Assembly: GCA_944359055.1 (NCBI GenBank)
Contig: CALVSO010000009.1
Span: forward strand, 1-57,635
DNA from: an uncultured Bacilli bacterium
GTDB lineage: Bacteria > Bacillota_I > Bacilli_A > RF39 > UBA660
DNA length: 57,635 bases
Direction of reading: 5' to 3'
This document shows positions 7,827 to 16,757 of this stretch, in pieces; the stretch's first letter is position 1; every line of letters begins with the position of its first letter. Both the position numbers and the translations under genes were made by a program. The notes under the pieces are model-generated. The model worked only from the letters and a program-made list of their open reading frames with translations. It had not been told where the DNA came from and ran no database searches.

Positions 7827-10139
7827 CTATCTTCCATAATTTGTTAATGAAACATTTTTAATTGTTTCTACACTAACACCTTCACAGTCATGTCTACCAC
7901 AACCCGGACAAACATCACCAATAACACCTGTATATCCACATACTGGGTCTCTATCTACAGGGTGATTAATAGCTCCATAACCAATACCCTCTTTATGCAT
8001 TATACGAACTATTTTTTCAAATGCTTCTAAGTTATTTGTTGTATCTCCATCTAATTCAACATATGTTATATGTCCTGCATTAGTTAAAGCATGATATGGT
8101 GCTTCAATATGTATTTTTTCTGCAGCTGTAATTTTATAATAAACTGGTACATGGAATGAATTAGTATAGTATTCTCTATCAGTAACACCTTTAATTTTTC
8201 CATATATAGCCCTATCAATATTAGTAAATCTACCAGACAATCCTTCAGCAGGAGTAGCTAATAAAGTAAAGTTTAAATTATATTTACTAGCATATTCATC
8301 ACATTTTTTACGCATAAATGATATAATTTCATAACCTAATTTACGAGCTTCTTCATCTTCCCCATGATGTTTACCAATTAAAGCTTTTAAGCATTCTGCT
8401 AAACCAATAAATCCAATTGATAAAGTACCATGTTTATAAATTTTTCTTAATCTATCATCTGGTTTTAATTTTTCAGAGTCTAACCATACTCCACTACCTA
8501 GCAAGAATGGGAAATTATATGGCTTTTTAGTACATTGGAAATCAAATCTTTCTAATAATTGATCCTTAACTAAATCCATTTTTTCTTCTAATTCTTTATA
8601 AAATTCTTTTATATCAGTTTTTTCATTTGTAACAATACCATGTTTAATACCTAAACGAGGTAAATTAATTGTTGTAAATGATAAATTACCACGACCTGGC
8701 GTAACTGCTTTATCAGGATCTACAACATTACCCATAACTCTCGTACGACATCCCATATAACCAACTTCAGTTTCATAAGTTCCTTTATAATATTGTTTAT
8801 TGTATGGCGCATCCATAAATGAGAAATTAGGGAATAATCTTTTAGCAGATACTTTACAAGCTAATTTAAATAAATCATAGTTTGGATCGCCAGGATTAAA
8901 ATTAGTTCCTTCTCTTACTTTAAATATAGAGATTGGGAATATTGGAGTTTCTCCTTTTCCTAATCCAGCATCTGTTGCTAATAAATAATTTTCAATAACC
9001 ATTCTTCCTTCAGCAGATGTATCTGTACCAAAGTTAATAGATGAAAATGGTACTTGAGCACCAGCTCTTGAATGCATTGTATTTAAATTATGAATAAATG
9101 CTTCCATAGCTTGATAAGTAATTCTATCTGTTTTAGCTAAAGCTTTATCATATGCCATACTTAATAATCTTTCAACTTCAGTTGATTCTTTAGCAAAATG
9201 ATAAAAATCTTTTATATCAAATGAAATACTATCTAATTTATCAATTTCTTTAGCAATACTATTCATATTAACAAATTTACCAAAATCACTAAAATCTAAT
9301 AAATCAGCAATAGTTTGTTTAAATTGTTTTTTAAATGTATTAATAACTCCTGGTGCCATATAATAATCAAATGCTGGAATACTTTGACCACCGTGTTGAT
9401 CATTTTGATTTGATTGAATAGCAATAGCAGCTAAAGCACTATAAGACATAATATCTTTTGGAGCTCTTAAATGACCATGTCCTGTTGAAAAACCATTTTT
9501 AAATAATTTATGTAAATCTATTTGCATACATGTAGTAGTTCCCATTGGATAAAAATCCATATCATGAACATGAATATCACCACTATCATGAGCTTCACTA
9601 AATTTATATTTCATTAAATAAGCTTTACAAAATTCTTTTGATACTGTACTACCATATTGTAACATTGTACCCATAGCAGTATCACCATCAACATTGGCAT
9701 TTTCTCTTTTTGCATTTTCTTCAGTAGCAGACTTTAAACCTAATCCTTCAATAGCTTTTAAAAACTTATGTAATTGTTTTTCATCAGAAAACATTTTACG
9801 TGATATATTTCTTCTTTCTCTATATTCTGAAAAACTTTCAAATACATCTTGATAACCTTTTTTTTGAAGCTCATCTTCAATCATATCTTGGATAACTTCA
9901 ATTTTTATTTTTTCTTCATCCTTATATTCTTTTTCAATTCTTTTTAAAACACCTTCATATACTTTATTAACATCTTTAGTTGTATATTTAAGTTCTTCTC
10001 CAGTTTCTTCATCATATTCATTAACACTATCAAAACCTTTTTTAATAGCTAAAGCAACTTTAGATCCATTAAAATCAACCTTTTTACCATTTCTTTTAAC
10101 AACTTGCAAAGTTGCTAATTTTTCTTCAACATCTAACAT
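7827..10139 (-). CDS. nrdD: Anaerobic ribonucleoside-triphosphate reductase, main chain without glycyl-radical loop
   Basis: A 770-residue class III reductase that makes dNTPs without oxygen. The N-terminal ATP-cone (VVKRNGKKVDFNGSKVALAI, about residues 10-100) gives allosteric control. The catalytic barrel shows MGCRTRVMGN, whose Cys is the predicted thiyl residue. The C-terminal zinc site is unusual: DPVCGYTG with Asp at the first Cys position, then CPGCGRHDC. The chain ends ETIKNVSLTNYGR, where homologues read RRITGYLVG, so the radical glycine is missing and is supplied by the next ORF. The start at 10139 follows AGAGGT; an upstream start at 10193 lies within the promoter. Confidence 0.93.
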   Translation of the reverse strand: MLDVEEKLATLQVVKRNGKKVDFNGSKVALAIKKGFDSVNEYDEETGEELKYTTKDVNKVYEGVLKRIEKEYKDEEKIKIEVIQDMIEDELQKKGYQDVFESFSEYRERRNISRKMFSDEKQLHKFLKAIEGLGLKSATEENAKRENANVDGDTAMGTMLQYGSTVSKEFCKAYLMKYKFSEAHDSGDIHVHDMDFYPMGTTTCMQIDLHKLFKNGFSTGHGHLRAPKDIMSYSALAAIAIQSNQNDQHGGQSIPAFDYYMAPGVINTFKKQFKQTIADLLDFSDFGKFVNMNSIAKEIDKLDSISFDIKDFYHFAKESTEVERLLSMAYDKALAKTDRITYQAMEAFIHNLNTMHSRAGAQVPFSSINFGTDTSAEGRMVIENYLLATDAGLGKGETPIFPISIFKVREGTNFNPGDPNYDLFKLACKVSAKRLFPNFSFMDAPYNKQYYKGTYETEVGYMGCRTRVMGNVVDPDKAVTPGRGNLSFTTINLPRLGIKHGIVTNEKTDIKEFYKELEEKMDLVKDQLLERFDFQCTKKPYNFPFLLGSGVWLDSEKLKPDDRLRKIYKHGTLSIGFIGLAECLKALIGKHHGEDEEARKLGYEIISFMRKKCDEYASKYNLNFTLLATPAEGLSGRFTNIDRAIYGKIKGVTDREYYTNSFHVPVYYKITAAEKIHIEAPYHALTNAGHITYVELDGDTTNNLEAFEKIVRIMHKEGIGYGAINHPVDRDPVCGYTGVIGDVCPGCGRHDCEGVSVETIKNVSLTNYGR

Positions 10140-10164
10140 ATTTTGACCTCTACTTTCTAAAACA

Positions 10165-10193
10165 ATTATAATTAAACGGACAACAAAAGTCAA
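10165..10193 (-). promoter_or_regulatory. Sigma-A promoter of the nrdD operon
   Basis: TTGACT (-35, 10188-10193) and TATAAT (-10, 10165-10170) are separated by 17 bp and point at nrdD, giving a leader of about 20 nt. I found no convincing NrdR-type box beside it. Confidence 0.75.
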
Positions 10194-10496
10194 TAAAAAA
10201 CAGCAAATTTATAAAAATAAAAATTACTAAAAATTTACTTTTTAAAAAATCCTTTTATTTTAAATGTTTAAAAAAACAAATTAATTTTTAGATAATAAAT
10301 TTGTTATATTTTATATTTTTTCTTTTATTTACAATGCCATAGCAAATAAATTAATTTATTATTAATTTTATGTTTTTACAAAAAATTGTCGTTTTTTAAA
10401 AAATACAAAATTTCTAATTTTGATTTTTTTGTAATTTTTATCAATCATAATCATACTATTTTTACTAAGTTATAAATAATTATAATATAATATATT
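10194..10496. other. AT-rich intergenic region
   Basis: About 300 bp between the nrdD promoter and the next plus-strand gene, dominated by runs of A and T. I see no ORF, strong hairpin or recognisable regulatory motif, apart from a TATAAT at 10481-10486 that may serve the next gene. Confidence 0.6.
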
Positions 10497-10865
10497 ATGA
10501 AAGAACAAATAAAAATCATAGATGCACAATTTATTGTTTCATTCGGATTAATTTTAACTACTATAATTTCAATCATAATTAATTATGATGTTAAACAAAA
10601 AATATTAAATAAAGAAAGAATATTTAATGATAATCAAAAAAGATATGTTAATTTAATAAATAGAATTGTTTTTGCTTTAGTAGTAATATATAGTTTATAT
10701 ATAAGCTATCGTCAATACATAATAAAAAAAGAATCAAATCCTGATCCTTATATTCATCAAATATATGCCAACTTATTAAATGTTATATCTGCCTTAATTT
10801 TCTTATATATAATTTATGAAAATTGGAATGAAGAAGGTTTAAATAACACTCAAAATCTTATCTAA
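10497..10865 (+). CDS. Small membrane protein of unknown function
   Basis: A 122-residue protein with three predicted membrane helices (about residues 10-30, 55-75 and 88-106) and short charged loops; I do not recognise a family. There is no Shine-Dalgarno before the ATG. A TATAAT lies only 11 bp upstream of it, so the mRNA may be nearly leaderless. Its 3' end overlaps the convergent membrane-protein gene by 8 bp. Codon usage matches the neighbours. It could be a spurious ORF, but the hydrophobic pattern and convergent packing favour a real gene. Confidence 0.6.
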   Translation: MKEQIKIIDAQFIVSFGLILTTIISIIINYDVKQKILNKERIFNDNQKRYVNLINRIVFALVVIYSLYISYRQYIIKKESNPDPYIHQIYANLLNVISALIFLYIIYENWNEEGLNNTQNLI

Positions 10866-11730
10866 TTTTATGACTATTGATAATTATTCTATTTATAATA
10901 ATATAAAATAAAATTAAAAATACTCCTGAAAAGCTTATTAATACTCCTAGTTTAAACCAAATTGTTAACAATATTGTTATAAGTGGCGAAATTAAAATTT
11001 TCATATTGGTTATTTGTGAAACAATAATATCATTAATTACATTATTCATACATCCTAATATAACAAAAATCACACCACTAATAAAAAAACAAATTCCTAA
11101 ATATTTTATTGGCTTATAAAACGAAAAAGTTAAAACATTTAATAATAATATACAGCTAAAAGCTAATAAATACAATATCCAAATATCGAAATTTAAAAAT
11201 TTTTGAACATAAGATATTGGTAAATTACCTATCATTTCCTGTCTATCAGGAATAATATTAGTTAATTTATGACAATATTCTAATACGTATTTTTCTAGTT
11301 CATTATCTTCCATCATAATATTTAAATGTTCATCTAAAGAAATCATTGATATTTGAACCATTTTATTAATAGTATCATCTGATAATTGTGGTTTATAACC
11401 TCCATTTACTAAATAATAAATAGTTTTATTAAAGAAATCACCTAAAACAATATTTATTTCTTCACTTTTTAAAATATCAAGAATAATTTTTTCTGGAATA
11501 TTACATTCAACAGCCAAATTATATATTTTTTCTTTTAAAGTAATACCACTTTCATCTAAATTAAATATAACATTAGAATCCATATTTAATATATCAGCAT
11601 TCTCAGTATAATTAGATAAATTTTCACGATTTATCAAACTTCTTCCTGAATGAAATAAAATTATCAAAACAATTAATACAAATAAAATTAATATACAAAA
11701 ATAAGTTATAAACTTATTAATTAATTTCAT
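10858..11730 (-). CDS. Multi-pass membrane protein, unknown
   Basis: A 290-residue protein. One N-terminal membrane helix (about residues 8-30) precedes an extracytoplasmic domain of about 150 residues with no motif I can name. Four hydrophobic segments follow in the C-terminal 110 residues (FDIWILYLLAFSCILLLNVL, then YLGICFFISGVIFVILG and later ones). The ATG at 11730 has AGGTGG at good spacing; an upstream start lacks one. It directly follows spo0A on the same strand by about 60 bp, with no terminator between, so it may be co-transcribed. A link to sporulation or signalling is only inference from that position. Confidence 0.75.
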   Translation of the reverse strand: MKLINKFITYFCILILFVLIVLIILFHSGRSLINRENLSNYTENADILNMDSNVIFNLDESGITLKEKIYNLAVECNIPEKIILDILKSEEINIVLGDFFNKTIYYLVNGGYKPQLSDDTINKMVQISMISLDEHLNIMMEDNELEKYVLEYCHKLTNIIPDRQEMIGNLPISYVQKFLNFDIWILYLLAFSCILLLNVLTFSFYKPIKYLGICFFISGVIFVILGCMNNVINDIIVSQITNMKILISPLITILLTIWFKLGVLISFSGVFLILFYIIINRIIINSHKIR

Positions 11731-11789
11731 AATACCACCTATTATAAATATATCACATATATTTTTTTTAAGCAACTTAAAAAGTTGAC

Positions 11790-12548
11790 TTATGCGCCAA
11801 CTTTATGAAAATCTAATCTTAATTTATCTGCTATTGTTACTATAAACTCAGAATTAGTAGGTTTTGCTCTATCAATATCAACACTATGACCAAATATCTT
11901 TTCCATCAAATCTATATCTCCTCTATTCCAACTAACTTCAACAGCATGTCTAATTGATCTTTCTACTCTTGAAACAGTAGTATTATATTTATTAGCTAAT
12001 TCAGGATATAATTCTTTAGTAATACCGCCAATCATATTTGGATCTTCAAATAACATATTTATTGCATCCCTTAAAAATTGATATCCTTTAATATGTGAAG
12101 GAATACCTAAATCATGTAATAACTTACTAATAGAAACTTGTAAATTACTATTGTAAAAGTCAATACTTTTATCACTTTTCTTTTTAAATGCATCATATAT
12201 TTTCTTTTCTAAATCTTCTAAATCAAAAGGTTTCAAAATAAAATAATTAACATCATATTCCGCAACTTCTCTTATTGCTTCACTAGCATTATAACTAGTT
12301 TCAACTATAACTTTTTTATCAATATTATTATTTTTCATTTCTTCTAAAACATATAATCCATCTTTTTTAGGCATAATTAAATCTAACAAAATTATATCAA
12401 ATTCATCAGTTTTATTCTTAATTATTTCCATACCTTCTAAGCCATTATAAGCTTCTAAAACCACTTTTACTTCTTCATTATTTTTAAAATATTCTTTTAC
12501 AGCATCAATCAATTTAACGTTATCGTCAATCATTAATATTTTTATCAT
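11790..12548 (-). CDS. spo0A: Sporulation master regulator Spo0A
   Basis: A 252-residue Spo0A. The receiver domain (residues 1-120) has the acidic pocket DD at 8-9, phospho-acceptor Asp56 (DIILLDLIMP), the Thr/Ser switch (VETSYN) and Lys in FILKPFD. The C-terminal DNA-binding domain (about 140-252) has LLHDLGIPSHIKGYQFLRDA, the recognition-helix region YNTTVSRVERSIRHAVEVSW and the end KPTNSEFIVTIADKL. Length and residues are complete, so sporulation control is probably functional. The ribosome binding site is AAGGAG. A 0A box lies 84 bp upstream, suggesting autoregulation. No kinase or phosphorelay gene is in the window. Confidence 0.97.
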   Translation of the reverse strand: MIKILMIDDNVKLIDAVKEYFKNNEEVKVVLEAYNGLEGMEIIKNKTDEFDIILLDLIMPKKDGLYVLEEMKNNNIDKKVIVETSYNASEAIREVAEYDVNYFILKPFDLEDLEKKIYDAFKKKSDKSIDFYNSNLQVSISKLLHDLGIPSHIKGYQFLRDAINMLFEDPNMIGGITKELYPELANKYNTTVSRVERSIRHAVEVSWNRGDIDLMEKIFGHSVDIDRAKPTNSEFIVTIADKLRLDFHKVGA

Positions 12549-12582
12549 ATTTCTTCTCCTTCTAAAGTACTGCTGTATTTAT

Positions 12583-12638
12583 ATTATATACTAGTGGTTA
12601 AAATATTTCTAGAGTAAAAATTAGCTAATTTTGTCGAA
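12583..12638 (-). promoter_or_regulatory. spo0A control region: candidate -10 and 0A box
   Basis: TGTCGAA (12632-12638, within TTTTGTCGAAAA) matches the Spo0A binding box. On the minus strand TATAAT (12583-12588) is a candidate -10 for spo0A, 35 bp from its ATG. No clear TTGACA -35 lies at the right distance, as expected if activation needs Spo0A~P or another sigma factor. The box is also close to the end of tpiA. Confidence 0.55.
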
Positions 12639-12644
12639 AAAAAA

Positions 12645-13319
12645 TCATCGAAGACTATCGACGATTTCCTTTAGATGATTACAATCCGTAGAAGCCTTAC
12701 CAATTAAAAATCCTGCTACATTACCTATTTGTTTTAATGTATTGATATTATTTTTATCAACACTGCCACCGTATAATATTTTAACATTTCCTTTAAAATT
12801 AGTTTGGATAATCGTTTGAATAAAGTTAATTGTGTCCTCTATTTGTGAATTAGTAGGTGTAACACCTGTACCAATACACCAAATAGGTTCATAAGCTATT
12901 ATAATATTATCTAAATTTGAAATACCTTTTAAATCATTTAATAATTGATATTGTAATTTACTTTTTAAATCTTCATCTTTATTTTCACCAACACATAAAA
13001 TAACTTTTAAATTATTTTCTAAAGCTTTTAATATTTTTTTATTTATTTCTTCATCAGTTTCTTTATTTCTTCTTTCACTATGACCTATTAAAACATATTT
13101 AATGCCTAATTCTTTTGCTTGTAAAGCACATATATCTCCTGTATGAGATCCCAAATCATAACAAGAAATATCTTGTATTCCTATTTCATATTTATGATTT
13201 AAAAAATAAGGGATATACAAAGAAGTAGGACAAACAATAACATTATCTGGAATATTATCTTTATATTCTATAATATCTTTATAAGTCATATAAGTTTTTA
13301 AATTACCTACTACTATCAT
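12645..13319 (-). CDS. tpiA: Triosephosphate isomerase
   Basis: A 224-residue glycolytic enzyme interconverting dihydroxyacetone phosphate and glyceraldehyde 3-phosphate. It keeps the catalytic Lys in GNLKT (usually GNWKM), the His in IGHSERR, the catalytic Glu in AYEPIWCIGTG with loop 6, and the phosphate-binding LYGGSV. It is about 25 residues shorter than the usual 250, mostly in surface helices. The ATG at 13319 has AGGTG at good spacing; a GTG at 13328 overlaps that site. It overlaps the end of the glycosyltransferase gene by 17 bp and is the last gene of the pgk-flippase-glycosyltransferase-tpiA operon. Confidence 0.95.
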   Translation of the reverse strand: MIVVGNLKTYMTYKDIIEYKDNIPDNVIVCPTSLYIPYFLNHKYEIGIQDISCYDLGSHTGDICALQAKELGIKYVLIGHSERRNKETDEEINKKILKALENNLKVILCVGENKDEDLKSKLQYQLLNDLKGISNLDNIIIAYEPIWCIGTGVTPTNSQIEDTINFIQTIIQTNFKGNVKILYGGSVDKNNINTLKQIGNVAGFLIGKASTDCNHLKEIVDSLR

Positions 13320-14502
13320 TTTTATCACCTTTAAATAATCTTTTAAATAAATGTTTCCTTCCTTTTTTTATAGCTATTTTATATATTTTTAATACATTAG
13401 AAGCAAAAACTTTATTTGAAAATTTTAAACTGCTTTCATATGCATTAATTGATAACCTAGCTAATTTGTTTTTATCATCAAGCAAACTATTTATATAATT
13501 TATATATTCTTTTTTATCATTAAATAAATAGCCATTATAATCATTTTTTATAGGTTCAACAAAACTTTCATCGTTAATTGCAACAACAGGAAGTGATGCT
13601 GCTAATGCCTCAATAACAGTTAATCCTTGTGTTTCTGTTTTTGACGCTGTTACAAATATATCACCTAATTTATAATATAAGCCTATATCTTTTAAAGCAA
13701 CTTTACCTGTAAAAATTACTTTATCATTTAATTTTAATTTCTTAACTAATTTTTCCAAATTAGTTCTTTCTGGTCCATCACCTATAATTAATAATTTAGC
13801 ATTTATCTTTTTATGATTTTCAATTAAAAAATCAACACTTTTTTCCAAACCTAATCTTCCTACAAATATTAATACTTTTTCATCATTAATCTTTAATGAT
13901 TTTTTCAATTTATTAATTTTATCTAAACTATAATTCTTACTATACTTTTCTATTTCTATTCCTGTTGGTATTATGTGAACATTTCTTTTTACTTTATATT
14001 TTTCTTTAAACAAATCATATGTTTTTTTGGTAGGAACAATTAATTCAGTTGCCGTAGAATCACAATAAAACAAAGTTAAATATTCAACTAATTTTTTACT
14101 TGTTTTCTTAAAATATCCTTTAGTTATATAATGAATATAATCTTCATACATTGTATGATAAGTATGAACTAGAGGAATATTTAATTGTTTGGAAATAATT
14201 CTAGCAAAAGTACCAATACCAAATTCTGTTTGACTGTGGATAATGTCTAAATTCCAACTTTTAATTGTTTTAATAGCAAAAGCTGGATAAACACTAGTTA
14301 ATCTATAATCAAATATCCCAATAGGGACACCTGGTATCCTTAGAACATTTTCATCATATTTATATTTTAATCCTCTAGGATTAACTGTGACAATATAAAC
14401 CTTATGGCCATTTTTTTCTAGACCTTTTCTTAACATTTCAATACTAGTTGATACCCCATTTATTTGTGGTATATAAGTATCCGAAAAAATTCCAATTCGC
14501 AT
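13303..14502 (-). CDS. GT4 glycosyltransferase, probable diacylglycerol glucosyltransferase
   Basis: A 399-residue GT-B fold enzyme. The N-terminus MRIGIFSDTYIPQINGVSTS is characteristic of glycosyltransferases that act on diacylglycerol. The C-terminal half has the nucleotide-sugar site (IFVGRLGLEKSVDFLI, LLIIGDGPER) and the EX7E-type motif (ETQGLTVIEALAASLPVVA). It probably makes mono- or diglucosyl-diacylglycerol at the cytoplasmic membrane face, for membrane lipid or a lipoteichoic anchor. It overlaps the upstream flippase-like gene by one base and tpiA by 17 bp. The exact acceptor is inferred. Confidence 0.85.
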   Translation of the reverse strand: MRIGIFSDTYIPQINGVSTSIEMLRKGLEKNGHKVYIVTVNPRGLKYKYDENVLRIPGVPIGIFDYRLTSVYPAFAIKTIKSWNLDIIHSQTEFGIGTFARIISKQLNIPLVHTYHTMYEDYIHYITKGYFKKTSKKLVEYLTLFYCDSTATELIVPTKKTYDLFKEKYKVKRNVHIIPTGIEIEKYSKNYSLDKINKLKKSLKINDEKVLIFVGRLGLEKSVDFLIENHKKINAKLLIIGDGPERTNLEKLVKKLKLNDKVIFTGKVALKDIGLYYKLGDIFVTASKTETQGLTVIEALAASLPVVAINDESFVEPIKNDYNGYLFNDKKEYINYINSLLDDKNKLARLSINAYESSLKFSNKVFASNVLKIYKIAIKKGRKHLFKRLFKGDKNDSSR

Positions 14503-15500
14503 TATTTCACCTTATTCTTAATATTAAATATTACAGCACCAACTATCATTGGTAAATAATATGTAATAAATCTCCACATTATCATTAAAGAACTTAATAA
14601 AGGTTGATTAACATAAACACCAAACATCAAAATAAATAAATATTCTTGCCCTCCAATTCCTCCTGGTAAAGGAACATAAGAACTTATAATTGATATAAAA
14701 GATACTAAAACAATTGCAATCATTCCGTCAAAACTAACATAATTATTAAAACTAAATAAAATCGTTAAAGGAACTATATATAAACATAATAAAGCTAAGC
14801 AATTTATTAAAATTAATTTAATAAATCTTTTTTTATCTTTTAATAAAATTTTAGAATTGTAATTAAAATTATCAATAGTATTATGCAATTTATTTAATAT
14901 TTCTTTATTTTTAATTATTCTTAAAAAAGTCAATATTTTAACAATATATTTAGTTATTAATTTATCAATTTTATTACTATGAGATATTAAAAATAAAAGA
15001 AAAATCACCAATATATTTAAACCAAATCCTAATATTAAAAATGTCTCAATTATTCCTTCAAACTTATATATGCCAAATATTTCATTAATTATAATTGCTA
15101 AAAATCCAACTACAATTAAAGCAATTTGATGAATAATAGATTCTTGAACAATAACGTTAGTTCCATCACTTAAAGATAATTTATTCTTTTTCAAAGTATA
15201 AACTTGAAATGGTTGCCCACCAGTTGAAAAAGGTGTAATTGCATTAAAGAAAAAAGTCATAAGTTGCAAATCAAAAGTTTTTTTCATATCAAACTTTTTA
15301 AATTTATTAATAATGTCATTAGTTACAACTGATTTTAAAAACGTGTAACTTAAAACAAATAAGTAACCTATAAACAACCATCTAATATCAGAATTTAATA
15401 ATAGTTCAATTATTTCATCATAATTATCTTTTAAAGAAAAATACAAAACTATTAAAGTAAATACAATTATTAATACAATATTTATAAATTTCTTTTTCAT
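14502..15500 (-). CDS. Flippase-like membrane protein (LPG synthase TM-domain/UPF0104 family)
   Basis: A 332-residue integral membrane protein with about eight helices. It has the family signatures NAITPFSTGGQPFQVYTLKK (residues about 90-110) and YVPLPGGIGGQEYLFI near the C-terminus, as in the transmembrane half of MprF and in YbhN-like proteins. The soluble lysyl-transferase half of MprF is absent. The family is linked to translocation or regulation of lipids. Next to the diacylglycerol-type glycosyltransferase, a role in glycolipid handling is likely but unproven. Its ATG overlaps the pgk stop (ATGA), so translation is coupled to pgk. Confidence 0.85.
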   Translation of the reverse strand: MKKKFINIVLIIVFTLIVLYFSLKDNYDEIIELLLNSDIRWLFIGYLFVLSYTFLKSVVTNDIINKFKKFDMKKTFDLQLMTFFFNAITPFSTGGQPFQVYTLKKNKLSLSDGTNVIVQESIIHQIALIVVGFLAIIINEIFGIYKFEGIIETFLILGFGLNILVIFLLFLISHSNKIDKLITKYIVKILTFLRIIKNKEILNKLHNTIDNFNYNSKILLKDKKRFIKLILINCLALLCLYIVPLTILFSFNNYVSFDGMIAIVLVSFISIISSYVPLPGGIGGQEYLFILMFGVYVNQPLLSSLMIMWRFITYYLPMIVGAVIFNIKNKVK

Positions 15501-16648
15501 TTGATTACATCAATACCAGGTAAAACTTTCCCTTCCAATAATTCTAAACTAGCTCCTCCACCTGTTGAAATATGAGTAAATGCATCTTCATAACCAAAGT
15601 TTTTAACAGCACTAGCAGTATCTCCACCACCAGCTATCTTAATAGCATCAATATTTTTTAATATTTCACAAATACCTTTAGTACCATTACTATATTTTTC
15701 TTCTTCAAACATACCAACTGGTCCATTCCAAATAATAGTTTTACTATTATCCAAATATTGTTTAAATAATTTTACTGTTTTACTTCCAATATCTAATCCT
15801 CTTTCTTCCATAGTAATATCAGTTATAAAGCATTCTTTTTGATCTGTTACAACATCAATAGGTAAAATTATTTTATTTTCATTTTCTTTCAATATTTTTT
15901 TACAAAAATCAATACTTTCACTATCTAATAATGAACTTCCTATTTCAATTCCTTCAGCCTTTAAGAAAGTAAAAGCCATTCCACCACCAATTAAAATATA
16001 ATCAGCTTTTTTTACAATATTTTCAATAACACCTATTTTATCACTTACCTTAGCACCACCTAATATAACTGTAAATGGTCTACTAGGATTATTTATAGCA
16101 GGTAATAAATTATCTAATTCTTTTTGAATTAAAAATCCTATACCACTAGGTAAATTACTTGCAATACCCACATTTGAAGCATGTGCTCTATGGGCAGTAC
16201 CAAATGCATCATTAATATATATATCACCTAAAGAAGCCCAATATTTACCTAATTCTTCATTATTTTTACTTTCTTTTTTATCTTCTAAATCTTCAAATCT
16301 CGTATTTTCCATTAACAATACATCACCAGATTGTAAATTATTAATAGCTTCTTCTAGTTCGCTGCCTCTAGTATTAGGCACAAATGTAACTTCTTTATTT
16401 AATAATTTACTTAATCTAACACTAACAGGTTTTAAAGTATTTTTTAATTTATCACTTTCTTCTTTAATTCTTCCTAAGTGACTCATTAAAATAACTTTAG
16501 CATTATTATCAATAGCATATTTAATTGTTTTTAAACTTTCTTTAATTCTTGTATCATCTGTTATAATACCATCTTTAATTGGCACATTAAAATCTACTCT
16601 TATTATTACTTTCTTATTATTTAAATCAAAATCTTTTATTGTTTTCAT
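15497..16648 (-). CDS. pgk: Phosphoglycerate kinase
   Basis: A 383-residue glycolytic kinase making ATP from 1,3-bisphosphoglycerate. It has the substrate-binding IIRVDFNVPIKDG, MSHLGR, the ENTRF segment, INDAFGTAHRAHAS and FTVILGGAKVSDKIGV, and the nucleotide site IIWNGPVGMFE with IAGGGDTASAV and STGGGASLELLEG near the end. The length is typical. The ATG at 16648 is preceded by AAAGGAAAG. A start at 16687 is rejected because it lies in a leader hairpin and has no spaced ribosome binding site. It heads the operon continuing with the flippase-like gene, glycosyltransferase and tpiA. Confidence 0.96.
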   Translation of the reverse strand: MKTIKDFDLNNKKVIIRVDFNVPIKDGIITDDTRIKESLKTIKYAIDNNAKVILMSHLGRIKEESDKLKNTLKPVSVRLSKLLNKEVTFVPNTRGSELEEAINNLQSGDVLLMENTRFEDLEDKKESKNNEELGKYWASLGDIYINDAFGTAHRAHASNVGIASNLPSGIGFLIQKELDNLLPAINNPSRPFTVILGGAKVSDKIGVIENIVKKADYILIGGGMAFTFLKAEGIEIGSSLLDSESIDFCKKILKENENKIILPIDVVTDQKECFITDITMEERGLDIGSKTVKLFKQYLDNSKTIIWNGPVGMFEEEKYSNGTKGICEILKNIDAIKIAGGGDTASAVKNFGYEDAFTHISTGGGASLELLEGKVLPGIDVIK

Positions 16649-16684
16649 ATTTTCTTTCCTTTCTTTTATATTGTGGATAACCAT

Positions 16685-16711
16685 CACCTTGCCCTTTTCA
16701 TCGGCAAGGTG
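16685..16711 (-). promoter_or_regulatory. GC-rich hairpin in the pgk leader
   Basis: CACCTTGCC and GGCAAGGTG form a perfect 9-bp stem with a 9-base loop, unusually GC-rich here. There is no T-run on the minus strand, so it is not an ordinary terminator. It lies 37 bp upstream of the pgk ATG and could be an mRNA-stability or processing stem at the start of the glycolytic operon. Confidence 0.5.
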
Positions 16712-16757
16712 TGTCTTTACTTCGTTTATACATTATTGTTATTTATACTAAGTTTGC

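Noticed and set aside
7827..7829. Read-through or recoding of the TAG at the end of nrdD to fuse it with the small glycyl-radical ORF.
   Set aside because: The frames do match, but the small ORF has its own AGGAGG and ATG, and the tail before the TAG duplicates the alignment of the small ORF rather than continuing it.
10140..10496. NrdR box or riboswitch upstream of nrdD.
   Set aside because: Only a sigma-A promoter could be supported. The rest is homopolymer-rich DNA without the NrdR consensus or a stable fold.
16649..16687. Longer N-terminus for pgk starting at 16687.
   Set aside because: The extra residues are not part of the family, the start lies in the leader hairpin, and the spaced ribosome binding site belongs to the ATG at 16648.
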